NCBI GenBank assembly: GCA_964470845.1
Contig: CAYYEL010000014.1
Coordinates: 1 to 33,987, forward strand
DNA length: 33,987 nucleotides
Reading direction: 5' to 3'
From: HGM04593 sp964470845
Lineage (GTDB): Bacteria; Bacteroidota; Bacteroidia; Bacteroidales; Bacteroidaceae
Below are positions 25,943 through 33,987 of the stretch, in pieces. The notes beneath the pieces are model-generated. The model saw nothing but the letters and a program-made list of their open reading frames with translations. It was not told where the DNA came from and did no database searches. The number at the start of each line of letters is the position of its first letter. The first letter of the stretch is position 1. The position numbers and the translations under genes were made by a program.

Positions 25943-27217
25943 TTATAAGCTGCCACCGTTACCATTACTGTGCTCGGGCAGAGTCTCGGTGGTATTATTT
26001 TTAAAATCAATCTTCAGCATAAGATATATTATAAAAACCATAAGCGGAACTTCAAAAAATTGCAAGTGGTAGAAATAAATCTCGAACCACCCCATCAACA
26101 ACATTCCGCTATAAAAGAAATAGACAACGCCTACATAAATGCTTTGCGTAAAGTCGGCCCAAATTTTCACCAAATAATGTATGGCCGATACTGCAAGCAC
26201 CACAATAACAAACTGAATTATACTTGCATTTATATATATTGTGCCAAAAAATGCACGTACATTAGAGCCGTTGACACCATTGTGTATGAAGAAGGGATTA
26301 ACAGGATCGACATATTCGTTGCCCGCCACCACATTGTACAGATTGAGTATATTGGTGAGCAACACCTCGAAACGAGGGGTCTCCAAAATACCCATTTGCA
26401 AATCTTGACTCCACCCCACGATGCCACTGATTACATAATGAACAAAATTCTTATATATAATTTCAAAAATCACATCAAAAGTAGCAGCCTCCTCCTTGCC
26501 TAAAAACAGCGAAAATGTATATGTTACAAAAAACACCACAAAAGCAAACAGAGCCACCTTCAGAAAAAGAGAGGTGTTCAATTTAATCTTGCCGGCATAC
26601 AGACGCATACAAATACCGCCCATTGCAGGAATAAGCACCCACGATTTTACACCATACATAAGTGTAACAAAATACATTCCGCCTATTAGTAGCAGATAAT
26701 ACCAATGCTTGCGGTCGTATTTATATATATATATGATAGATAATGCGTGCAGCAAACGATGTAAATGTCCCCATAGGCCTCCACCGCAAAAATCGTATCC
26801 AAAATCGTCCGAGCCGGGCAGATAGGGACTTGTGCGAACCATCATAATGAAACGCAAAAGAAAAGCCGCAACAAGAATTGTGGTAATAACATTCAGACGT
26901 TTCATATTCATCCCCTCATCGTTAAAATTTCCCAAATTCACAGTTTGCATCCTCCTGCGAAATCCTACGCCAAGTATATAGCTTGGAATTGCAAAAAGTG
27001 GCAATCCCACCATCCACACAATCAGGCTGGGATAATAAAATTCCACTATTCCCCAATTACCACACGACAAGAGCGCCACCATAAGCATAACAGCGTAAGG
27101 CAGCATAAGCAGATTAAGCGGAGTGTAAATTGTGCGCCACAATTTTGTGTCTATGATAGCAAGCACCGCTATCTCGACATAAATTGCAAGCACCGCTATA
27201 AAATCCATTAACGTCAT
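25943..27217 (-). CDS. wzy: Wzy-like polysaccharide polymerase (membrane protein)
   Basis: A 424-residue hydrophobic protein with roughly ten membrane segments, including 4-23, 34-52, 65-85, three in 110-210, and three in the last 130 residues. It carries a large polar loop around 250-330. This layout, with its position beside a flippase, indicates the polymerase that joins repeat units at the periplasmic face. Sequence conservation in Wzy is too low for a motif-based call, so this rests on topology and context; an O-antigen ligase is the main alternative. Its ATG overlaps the flippase stop as TAATG (27215-27219). The N terminus contains an imperfect 9-residue repeat (IAVLAIYVE then IAVLAIIDT). 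Confidence 0.75.
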   Translation of the reverse strand: MTLMDFIAVLAIYVEIAVLAIIDTKLWRTIYTPLNLLMLPYAVMLMVALLSCGNWGIVEFYYPSLIVWMVGLPLFAIPSYILGVGFRRRMQTVNLGNFNDEGMNMKRLNVITTILVAAFLLRFIMMVRTSPYLPGSDDFGYDFCGGGLWGHLHRLLHALSIIYIYKYDRKHWYYLLLIGGMYFVTLMYGVKSWVLIPAMGGICMRLYAGKIKLNTSLFLKVALFAFVVFFVTYTFSLFLGKEEAATFDVIFEIIYKNFVHYVISGIVGWSQDLQMGILETPRFEVLLTNILNLYNVVAGNEYVDPVNPFFIHNGVNGSNVRAFFGTIYINASIIQFVIVVLAVSAIHYLVKIWADFTQSIYVGVVYFFYSGMLLMGWFEIYFYHLQFFEVPLMVFIIYLMLKIDFKNNTTETLPEHSNGNGGSL

Positions 27218-28497
27218 TAGCGGGTAACCTCCTTTCTGCGTTTAATTCCCTTGAGCGACACAAGACACAGCACAAAAAGCAATGCCTCGGCAAGTGTCCA
27301 AGCTGCCGCTGCCGCATAATAGGTGTACTCGTTACAGAATGCGAGCATAAACGACACCGAAATTATTGCCGAAATCCAGATATTAAACTGAAATTTCTTT
27401 GCAGCACCTAAATTCAGAAGCCCCACAATGCCCACAATATAATTCATACAGCCAAAGAGCAACACGGGAGCCATAAGCCACACAAGAGTGCGGGCAATCT
27501 CATAGTCAATATCAAGACCAAGATATATGTACAGCAATTTAGGCGACAGAGCAAACAGACCGGCCACCACCGCCAACAGAGCAAAAGCCCAACGCACAAG
27601 CCTCATAAGCACCGTTATATTATCCGATGCTTTCTCGCCATAGAACAGACGACTGACGTAGGGGAACATTGCCATTGGCAAGGCATTCAGAATAGTCTGA
27701 ACGGCTTTTACAATCTTCTCGACTGCACCATATATTCCAACAGCAGCCTCGCCCGCAAATATTCTAAGCAGGAAAATATTGGAATTACGGTACATCTCCA
27801 TTCCTATATTCGAGACAAAAATGTGCCATCCGTCGCGGTACTGCGCCTTTACGGCTGCCAACGTCGGCATCGAGAATCTTATACCAAAATGCTTTACTGC
27901 AATGCACAAACTGGCTGCTCCTGCCGCTATATATCCAAAGGAATTCAACAGCACCACATATATATAGTCGCTACTCTCGGTTATAAAAATAAAAATCAGC
28001 CCTGCAAAGACAAATTTCGATATTACATTTACTATGGTAAGATATTTCATCTCTTCGAGCCCTTGGAACAGCCACACGGGAATAAGAATGTCGCCAAAAA
28101 CAATACCCATCGCAAACAGATACATCAGCACGTCGTCGCCATCCATAAACAGTGCCACTGCCGCATATACCGGCAGCACCACTGCCACCGAGATAATGAG
28201 ACGAGCTACAATAGTCGAACAGAATATCTCATTGACCCGTTCTTTATTGTCGCGGTGCACCGATACTTGACGCGTTACTGAATAGCGGAAACCATAATTT
28301 CCGGCCAATAGCAGGTACTGGGCCACAGTGTATATGAAGAGGTAGGCACCGTATTTCTCTTCGCCAAGCACGCGTATAAGATAAGGCATAGTAACGAGAG
28401 CAAGCAGATAGCTTACTCCGTTTATCATCGAAAGGGAGAAGAAATTCTCCAACACCCTGCGATATTTTCTTATTTTTACCCCAACGCCCACTGTCAA
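27217..28497 (-). CDS. wzx: Wzx-type oligosaccharide flippase
   Basis: MOP-superfamily polysaccharide flippase that turns undecaprenyl-linked repeat units across the inner membrane. The 426-residue protein begins with a short basic stretch and the typical NFFSLSMINGVSYLLALVTMPYLIRVLG region (18-45), then GAYLFIYTVAQYLLLAGNYGF, and has about twelve to fourteen membrane helices throughout. Charged residues inside helices (for example the R/Y-rich FRYSVTRQVS segment) are usual for the family. It is 9 bases after the chain-length gene and overlaps the polymerase start. A multidrug MATE role is unlikely in this context. Confidence 0.9.
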   Translation of the reverse strand: MTVGVGVKIRKYRRVLENFFSLSMINGVSYLLALVTMPYLIRVLGEEKYGAYLFIYTVAQYLLLAGNYGFRYSVTRQVSVHRDNKERVNEIFCSTIVARLIISVAVVLPVYAAVALFMDGDDVLMYLFAMGIVFGDILIPVWLFQGLEEMKYLTIVNVISKFVFAGLIFIFITESSDYIYVVLLNSFGYIAAGAASLCIAVKHFGIRFSMPTLAAVKAQYRDGWHIFVSNIGMEMYRNSNIFLLRIFAGEAAVGIYGAVEKIVKAVQTILNALPMAMFPYVSRLFYGEKASDNITVLMRLVRWAFALLAVVAGLFALSPKLLYIYLGLDIDYEIARTLVWLMAPVLLFGCMNYIVGIVGLLNLGAAKKFQFNIWISAIISVSFMLAFCNEYTYYAAAAAWTLAEALLFVLCLVSLKGIKRRKEVTR

Positions 28498-28506
28498 AGG
28501 TGCTCT

Positions 28507-29616
28507 TTAATTCTTTTTTACACTGTTTTTTGCATCCTCCTTAAGTGCGAGGCGCTGCTTTTTCAGTGTCTCTTTAACCTCTTTTTCGACCATAAGCCAC
28601 GCAATGTGTCCAAAGAGTGTCAGAAAGACTATCGAAACAAGCATAAACATCTTTTTCGGTGCCGAAGGCAGATTGGGAACCACTGCCGGTTGCATCACCG
28701 AAAATACGGGGGTACGTTCCTGCACCTTGGCCTTGGCAATTTCTTTTTGTTGTGCCATCTGGGTGTATATCGAATAGGCAAGCTCCATCTCGTCCTTTAG
28801 ACGGCTCTCCTCTATTTGCGCTGTATAGGTAATTGTTCCAAGCGAATGGCGGTCGGCATATTCGGCATAGGCTTTCTGCTTTTTTACATAGTCAGCCCGG
28901 GCCTCCTCGTAAAGCGTGTTACTGTACTCAAAATCTTTGATTGATTTTCCTGTACGATATTTTGTTACATACTCTTGCAACTGTGTGGCAACCTTATCGG
29001 CGACCTGTGCCGCTATCTTTGCATCCTGCATTGTTGCGGTTATTGTAACTACCTGATTACCCACATCTACCGAGCAGGAGATTTGTTTACTCAGTTTGTT
29101 AATTACATTTATTTCGGTTTGTGAGTAGCTGTAATACGTTACATCTTCGGGTACTGACACTCCACTCTGTTTGGGTGTAAGCATCTGTTTTAATTTCAGG
29201 GGAAGCTCAACTATATACATCCACCAAGCCTTGCTCTGATTATCACGCATATAGTCGAAGAGCGACATATCAATTTCACCATCACTCGACTTTACATTCA
29301 TTGCATAGAGCTCGGCGATAAACACAGTGGAGCCGACAATCTCGGGATAAAGTTCGGGATATATTGCATCGGCGTTGCCTGCCATATCTCCGACATTCAC
29401 TCCGGCCATTGAAGCAATCGAACCGAGCGCACCGAAGGAGGCTGTTTTTGCAGCCTCGGGGGCAAGAATCACCTCGGATGTGTATCGCTTGGGGATACTG
29501 AATGCTATTATCACTGCAATCACTGCTGCAATTATGCAGTTACGTGTAAGACGACGACGATCCCTCCACACTCGGCGGGCCAACCAAAAAAGGTCGATGT
29601 TACTGAGTATATTCAT
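28507..29616 (-). CDS. wzz: Wzz-family chain-length determinant
   Basis: Polysaccharide co-polymerase that sets chain length in the periplasm. It has membrane segments at about 26-41 and 323-343, with the large periplasmic domain between. The Wzz opening (IDLFWLARRVWRDRRRLTRN, 7-26) and the Pro-rich NLPSAPKK before the second helix are characteristic. A predicted coiled coil spans about 205-280. The short basic cytoplasmic tail (344-369) has no Walker motifs or Tyr-rich end, so this is not a BY-kinase fusion. The 369-residue length fits. It is 6 bases from the exporter gene upstream and 9 from the flippase downstream. Confidence 0.9.
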   Translation of the reverse strand: MNILSNIDLFWLARRVWRDRRRLTRNCIIAAVIAVIIAFSIPKRYTSEVILAPEAAKTASFGALGSIASMAGVNVGDMAGNADAIYPELYPEIVGSTVFIAELYAMNVKSSDGEIDMSLFDYMRDNQSKAWWMYIVELPLKLKQMLTPKQSGVSVPEDVTYYSYSQTEINVINKLSKQISCSVDVGNQVVTITATMQDAKIAAQVADKVATQLQEYVTKYRTGKSIKDFEYSNTLYEEARADYVKKQKAYAEYADRHSLGTITYTAQIEESRLKDEMELAYSIYTQMAQQKEIAKAKVQERTPVFSVMQPAVVPNLPSAPKKMFMLVSIVFLTLFGHIAWLMVEKEVKETLKKQRLALKEDAKNSVKKN

Positions 29617-29622
29617 AGTATT

Positions 29623-32139
29623 TTATTTCAGAAGATTGATGAGTGCAATGATAACTGTTGCCAATGAAGCCGATGTTGACGAAAGTGAAAGAATCTCGGT
29701 GGTGCTCATACCCTGACGCTTAACCTTTGTGGGTACAATAATTTCGCATCCGGGCTGTATGAGCGAGCTTTTGCTACCCTTTGCACGTGCAACTGTTCCA
29801 TTCTTATATATAATAATTGCTTTTGATTTTTTTGCATTCTGTCCGTAACCACCGGCCTGCTCGATATAATACTTAAGGCTTTTGTTCTCTTTATATGTTA
29901 CTGTGTTGGGAAAAATTACATTTCCCGATATTTTCACCGTGTTTGTAAACTGTGGAATTATGAGCTTATCGCCATCTTGTAACACTACGTCATAGTCGCT
30001 ACCCGGATTACTCAATGCTTTATCGAGCTCGATACCCACTGTCTGAATGTCAAGTACCTCAATCTTGCTTATATCAACCGAATCCATCTGACGCTGAACA
30101 GTGCGCAACGTCTGAAGAGCACGTGCCTTTTCTTCGGCCGAGAGACGACGCTCAAGACGTGCACCCTTTGGATAGGCTCGGTCAGACAATCCACCGGCGC
30201 TCTTCACAAGGTCGCTCAGACGCATATTCTTACGGTCGAGGACGTATGTACCGGCAAAAGCCACCTCGCCCGAAATCTCGACATTCTGTTGCTCGTAATA
30301 TCCCGGCGAACGACGCACATACACGGCGTCGTAAGGTGCAAGTTTGAAGGTGTTTCCTTGCGACACAACAAGTCCTTTGTCTATTGAGAAAGTAAAGGTC
30401 TTTGCAATTGTATCGTTGCTTGCAAGGGCGTTGGAGTCGCGCATTCGACGCACAACCTCGACACGCGCTGTCGAGGCTTGGTCTTTCAATCCTCCTGCCA
30501 TAAGTATCACATCCTCGATGGTGGTATTCTCGGCGTAGCGGTATTTTCCGGGCATTGCAACCTCGCCATATATGTTTATTACTTTTACATCTTCGACCTC
30601 GGCAAGCGATGGGATGTAAAGAACATCATTGTTACGAAGCTCAATATCCTCGACTGTTCCATTCATAATACCGGCGACGTCAACCGAGAGGTTTTCCATT
30701 GTAAGGTCGGGCAAGCGGCGGTTCAACAAGGCGCGAGCCACAAAAGCATCGGGTTTAAGCCCTCCTGCACGCTGTATCAGTTGTTTAACGGTTGTAATGC
30801 TACCGCCGAGTTGGAATTTTCCGGGACGATAAAGAGCACCCTTTACCTCGACCAGATTTTCGTAACTCTCGGCTACTGAATCGACCGACATTATATCGCC
30901 GTCGCGCATCTTGAAACTCTTTTGTCGGGCATCGTCGAGAGTGAAAATCTGTCGTTCGCGGTCGCCTATACGCTCTATTCTGACATCACCACGATAAGCC
31001 TCACGTGCAAAGCCACCTGCATAGCGCAGAAGGTCGGCTGCACTCTCGTTCTCTTTCATCTCGTACATCATAGGGCGCTTTACTTTACCCTGAACATCTA
31101 CCAAACAGTCGTAAGTATCGACAATGATTGCATCGCCATCGGCCAAACGAATGTTGTCGGCCGTTTTTCCGTTAAGCAGATAATCGTAAATGTCAATTGT
31201 AACAACTGTTTTTCCGCCACGAGCAACTTTTATTGCACGCAGAGTACCAATCTCATTTACTCCGCCCGCCTGATAAAGTGCGTGGAACACCGATGCAAAG
31301 GCCGAGAGGGTGAATGTTCCCGGATTCTCGACCTCGCCCATTACACTTACTTGAATTGTACGTATCTTTCCAAGTGATAATTTTATATGTGCATTGGGAT
31401 TATCGCCCGAGATTCCTGCATATATGCGGCTGTACTGTTCTTTCAGATAGCTGTCGGCTTCTTTTACAGTCATTCCATTAAGATAGACAAGTCCCAAAAT
31501 TTCTATATTCAGATAGCCATCGGGGCTAATCTCGTCAATCACTGTCGATTGCGATGCACCCCAAACATCAATTATAACCTCGTCGCCGGGGCCCAACTTG
31601 TAATTCTCGGGGGTGGCTATGTTTATATTAGGCTCGAAATTGAGTGCTTTATCGCGAAATATATTATGTCCGAATATTTTAGGACGTTCGTCCATTTTGC
31701 GACGAAGCTCTTCAAGAGCCACCGAATCGGGAATAACCACATCAAGTGAATCGGTAAAAATGCCAAAATCCTGTACAATAGGCTGCTGTTCTCTTTTTCT
31801 ATTATCAACTTCAAACTCGTCTGAAACGCTCTTTTCTTTTTTCGAGCGTTTATTCTTATTGTCGAGATAATTTTTACGCAGACGATTAAGTTGAGCCTCG
31901 GTAACTCCCCTCTTAAGCAGATTTAGAACTATTTGTTTGTTATCGGTGCCTTTGGCTTGTTCGTTTTTTATATACTCAAGAATCTCACTATCGCTCATAA
32001 CCCCACCCTCGGGATTATTATACGATTGTTGGGTTCTATCGCCCCGGGTTGCGGCATCTTGCCTACGAGAATCCGTTTGTGCAAATACTAACTGCGCAAA
32101 CATAAGCAAAATCAAAAATAAAAATGAAGCTCGTCGCAT
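29623..32139 (-). CDS. Wza-like polysaccharide export protein with six SLBB repeats
   Basis: Periplasmic/outer-membrane polysaccharide exporter. A type I signal peptide covers 1-20 (VFA before Q21) with no lipobox. Residues 45-95 form the small helical MSDSEILEYIKNEQAKG-type region seen in Bacteroidota exporters. The poly-export domain is about 173-258 (YKLGPGDEVIIDVWG, 180-194). Six SLBB repeats start near 262, 347, 429, 518, 618 and 734, each with a G-V/E-x(1-4)-P/AG turn and most with a following AGG. A hydrophobic C-terminal helix lies at 818-837. At 838 residues it is over twice the size of E. coli Wza, which has two SLBB domains. It is the first gene of the operon, downstream of the -7 box at 32223-32230. 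Confidence 0.93.
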   Translation of the reverse strand: MRRASFLFLILLMFAQLVFAQTDSRRQDAATRGDRTQQSYNNPEGGVMSDSEILEYIKNEQAKGTDNKQIVLNLLKRGVTEAQLNRLRKNYLDNKNKRSKKEKSVSDEFEVDNRKREQQPIVQDFGIFTDSLDVVIPDSVALEELRRKMDERPKIFGHNIFRDKALNFEPNINIATPENYKLGPGDEVIIDVWGASQSTVIDEISPDGYLNIEILGLVYLNGMTVKEADSYLKEQYSRIYAGISGDNPNAHIKLSLGKIRTIQVSVMGEVENPGTFTLSAFASVFHALYQAGGVNEIGTLRAIKVARGGKTVVTIDIYDYLLNGKTADNIRLADGDAIIVDTYDCLVDVQGKVKRPMMYEMKENESAADLLRYAGGFAREAYRGDVRIERIGDRERQIFTLDDARQKSFKMRDGDIMSVDSVAESYENLVEVKGALYRPGKFQLGGSITTVKQLIQRAGGLKPDAFVARALLNRRLPDLTMENLSVDVAGIMNGTVEDIELRNNDVLYIPSLAEVEDVKVINIYGEVAMPGKYRYAENTTIEDVILMAGGLKDQASTARVEVVRRMRDSNALASNDTIAKTFTFSIDKGLVVSQGNTFKLAPYDAVYVRRSPGYYEQQNVEISGEVAFAGTYVLDRKNMRLSDLVKSAGGLSDRAYPKGARLERRLSAEEKARALQTLRTVQRQMDSVDISKIEVLDIQTVGIELDKALSNPGSDYDVVLQDGDKLIIPQFTNTVKISGNVIFPNTVTYKENKSLKYYIEQAGGYGQNAKKSKAIIIYKNGTVARAKGSKSSLIQPGCEIIVPTKVKRQGMSTTEILSLSSTSASLATVIIALINLLK

Positions 32140-32222
32140 ATATATTCTGTTTTTTAATTACAAAAATTAACTATTTGTTTTAATCTATTATATTTTTTAA
32201 CGTATTCACCGAAAAAATATTG

Positions 32223-32230
32223 CAAAGATA
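32223..32230 (-). promoter_or_regulatory. -7 box of the polysaccharide operon
   Basis: TATCTTTG on the - strand, an exact TAnnTTTG followed by CA, about 85 bases before the exporter ATG. No ideal -33 TTG is present. No flanking inverted repeats suggesting an invertible promoter were seen. Confidence 0.55.
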
Positions 32231-32268
32231 GTACTATTTTTTATTAAAACAGCACATAATCAATGGCA

Positions 32269-32303
32269 TTTGGGGAAAGGAAAGAAAAAAATGACTATCT
32301 TCG
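32269..32303 (+). promoter_or_regulatory. Predicted promoter of fabD
   Basis: TATCTTCG at 32296-32303 is the -7 box, identical to those before mltG and the sugar kinase. A TTTG at 32269-32272 lies 23 bases upstream, longer than optimal. The leader before fabD is about 65 bases. Confidence 0.5.
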
Positions 32304-32376
32304 CGACGGAATTTCTTTGTCGAGCAACAATAACGCCCCAAAGAGTTAAAATCACAATAATTAAAAATAAAAAACG

Positions 32377-33255
32377 ATGAAAGCATACGTATTTCCCGGT
32401 CAGGGTTCACAATTCAGCGGAATGGGAAAAGAATTATATGAAAATAACCCATTAGCGCGAGTATATTTTGAAAAAGCCAATGAGATTTTAGGTTTCCGTA
32501 TAACAGATGTAATGTTCAACGGCAGCGACGAGGAGCTTAAACAAACAAAAGTTACACAACCGGCAGTGTTTATACACTCGGTAGTATCAGCACTTACACT
32601 CGAAGAAGAGTTTAATCCCTCGATGGTTGCCGGACACTCGCTTGGCGAGCTATCGGCACTTACAGCATCGGGGGCTCTGACTTTTGAAGATGGTCTTAAA
32701 CTCGTTTACAAACGCGCTCTTGCAATGCAAAAAGCGTGCGAAATGCAACAATCGACAATGGCAGCCATCATAGCCCTGCCCGACGAGAAAGTCGAAAGCA
32801 TCTGCAAAGAGATTACCGAGCAAGGCAATCTTGTAATTGCGGCAAATTATAATTGTCCGGGACAGATTGTAATATCGGGCACTTGTGAGGGTGTATCACT
32901 CGCCTGCGAAGCATTAAAAGCAGCCGGTGCCAAACGTGCCCTGCCGCTGAACGTCAGCGGAGCATTCCACTCACCGCTTATGCAACCGGCCAAAGACGAG
33001 CTCGAAAAAGCCATACGCGAGACAACATTCCACACACCACGCTGCCCCATCTACCAAAATGTAGATGCCAAGCCTCACACCGACCCCGAGGAGATTAAAG
33101 AGAATCTCATAGCACAACTTACTTCACCTGTACGTTGGACAGCCTCTGTAACAGAAATGATAAACGACGGCGCATCGGAATTTATCGAATGCGGCCCCGG
33201 GACTGTGCTTCAAGGAATGATAAAGAAAATATCGGCGGCAATTGCAAAGCCTTGA
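32377..33255 (+). CDS. fabD: Malonyl-CoA:ACP transacylase
   Basis: Transfers malonyl from CoA to acyl carrier protein for fatty-acid synthesis in the cytoplasm. The N terminus AYVFPGQGSQFSGMGKELY (3-21) is canonical. The nucleophile is S88 in GHSLGE (86-91) and the partner His is H198 in SGAFHSPLM (194-202). Also present are Q61 in TQPAVF and the ECGPG motif near the C terminus. The 292-residue length is normal. The start is the only ATG fitting the conserved N terminus. The next gene, a GH13 enzyme, begins 58 bases after its stop; no terminator lies between them, so read-through is possible though not functionally obvious. Confidence 0.97.
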   Translation: MKAYVFPGQGSQFSGMGKELYENNPLARVYFEKANEILGFRITDVMFNGSDEELKQTKVTQPAVFIHSVVSALTLEEEFNPSMVAGHSLGELSALTASGALTFEDGLKLVYKRALAMQKACEMQQSTMAAIIALPDEKVESICKEITEQGNLVIAANYNCPGQIVISGTCEGVSLACEALKAAGAKRALPLNVSGAFHSPLMQPAKDELEKAIRETTFHTPRCPIYQNVDAKPHTDPEEIKENLIAQLTSPVRWTASVTEMINDGASEFIECGPGTVLQGMIKKISAAIAKP

Positions 33256-33313
33256 TAAGATTCCTTAAAAAAAATCGAACAAATCACAGCAAAAATTCAA
33301 TCAGCATTATCCA

Positions 33314-33987
33314 ATGTCAAAAAAGATAATAATATACCAGATGCTTCCCCGTCTATTTGGCAACACTACAGCCAACCCTATCGAAGGAGGCACAATAGCG
33401 CAGAACGGATGCGGAAAATTCAACGATATTACCACCGAGGCATTACGTGCAATACACCGTTTGGGAGTAACACACGTGTGGTACACAGGAATCCTCGAAC
33501 ACACCACCCGCACCGACTATACACAATACGGAATTGAGAGCACCCACCCTGCAACAGTGAAAGGCGAAGCAGGTTCACCCTACGCAATAAAAGACTACTA
33601 CGACGTTGACCCCGACCTTGCCGTTGACGTTCCTTCACGTCGAAAAGAGTTTACAGCGCTCGTCAATCGCACACACAAAGAAGGGATGAAAGTAATAATA
33701 GATTTTATCCCCAATCACGTGGCACGCCACTACAAAAGCGACAACCGCCCCGCCGGCACATACGACTTTGGGCAGAACGATGACAACAGTTGTTTCTTCT
33801 TAGGACACAACAATTTCTATTATCTTGGCAATCAAGATTATGGATGCAACATCGACGCTAATGACCGCGCCGCCGAACCCTATAATGAGACACCGTTGCG
33901 TGCCACAGGTAACGACTGCTTCGGCAGCCCCTCGCGCAACGATTGGTACGACACAGTTAAACTCAACTATGGTATCGACTACCGCAC
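33314..33987 (+). CDS. GH13 alpha-amylase-family enzyme (5' part, cut by window edge)
   Basis: An open frame of 224 complete codons from ATG 33314 reaches the window end without a stop. It reads as the start of a glycoside hydrolase family 13 TIM barrel: YQMLPRLFG (8-16), LGVTHVWYTGILEHT (50-64) at the second strand, and conserved region I as DFIPNHV (130-136) with D130, N134 and H135. No signal peptide is present, suggesting a cytoplasmic maltodextrin- or glycogen-acting enzyme. Catalytic regions II-IV lie beyond the window, so activity and exact subfamily cannot be stated. Confidence 0.88.
   Translation, partial: MSKKIIIYQMLPRLFGNTTANPIEGGTIAQNGCGKFNDITTEALRAIHRLGVTHVWYTGILEHTTRTDYTQYGIESTHPATVKGEAGSPYAIKDYYDVDPDLAVDVPSRRKEFTALVNRTHKEGMKVIIDFIPNHVARHYKSDNRPAGTYDFGQNDDNSCFFLGHNNFYYLGNQDYGCNIDANDRAAEPYNETPLRATGNDCFGSPSRNDWYDTVKLNYGIDYR

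Noticed and set aside
32140..32376. Invertible promoter for the polysaccharide operon
   Set aside because: Bacteroides capsule loci often have them, but no inverted repeat pair flanking the promoter and no nearby recombinase gene were seen.

Overview
The window looks like a chromosomal segment of a member of the order Bacteroidales (phylum Bacteroidota). The evidence is promoters of the TTTG-N19-21-TAnnTTTG type, starts without purine-rich Shine-Dalgarno sequences, a V-type ATPase operon containing a DUF2764-like gene, a eukaryote-like (GT3) glycogen synthase, and an SLBB-repeat polysaccharide exporter. Genus cannot be fixed from the sequence. The content is mostly housekeeping, plus one polysaccharide-assembly locus. 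No insertion sequence, phage gene or CRISPR array was seen.

Left part (1-4050, + strand): mltG and a secreted GH20 hexosaminidase lie head to tail, followed under its own promoter by a BadF-type N-acetylglucosamine kinase. Together they suggest peptidoglycan cutting and GlcNAc salvage. Two strong hairpins separate them from the convergent glycogen pair (4052-8364, - strand), a GT3 glycogen synthase followed by a GT35 alpha-glucan phosphorylase. Next is a seven-gene V-type ATPase operon on the - strand (16192 down to 8671) in the order E, DUF2764-like, A, B, D, I, K. It has no recognisable C, F or G subunit. The K subunit carries all five residues that bind Na+ in the Enterococcus hirae rotor ring.

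Middle (16460-22320): a tRNA-Lys(CTT) with a near-perfect promoter and its own terminator, tyrS, a YycJ-like metallo-beta-lactamase-fold protein, and a lipoprotein-type BamA/TamA-family outer-membrane protein. A TrmH/SpoU RNA methyltransferase is divergent from the last of these.

Right part (22326-32139, - strand): a compact Wzy-dependent polysaccharide operon, transcribed from a promoter near 32223: exporter with six SLBB repeats, Wzz chain-length regulator, Wzx flippase, Wzy-like polymerase, GT2, GT4 and a heparinase II/III-like protein. It has few glycosyltransferases and no initiating phosphosugar transferase, tyrosine kinase or nucleotide-sugar genes, so these must be encoded elsewhere. 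Divergent from it are fabD and a GH13 alpha-amylase-family gene that runs off the right edge.

The points most worth checking are the predicted Na+ coupling of the V-ATPase, the DUF2764 protein in the subunit C position, the lyase-fold protein inside the polysaccharide operon, and two operator-like palindromes: a 16-bp one upstream of the sugar kinase and a 24-bp dyad over the ATPase promoter.
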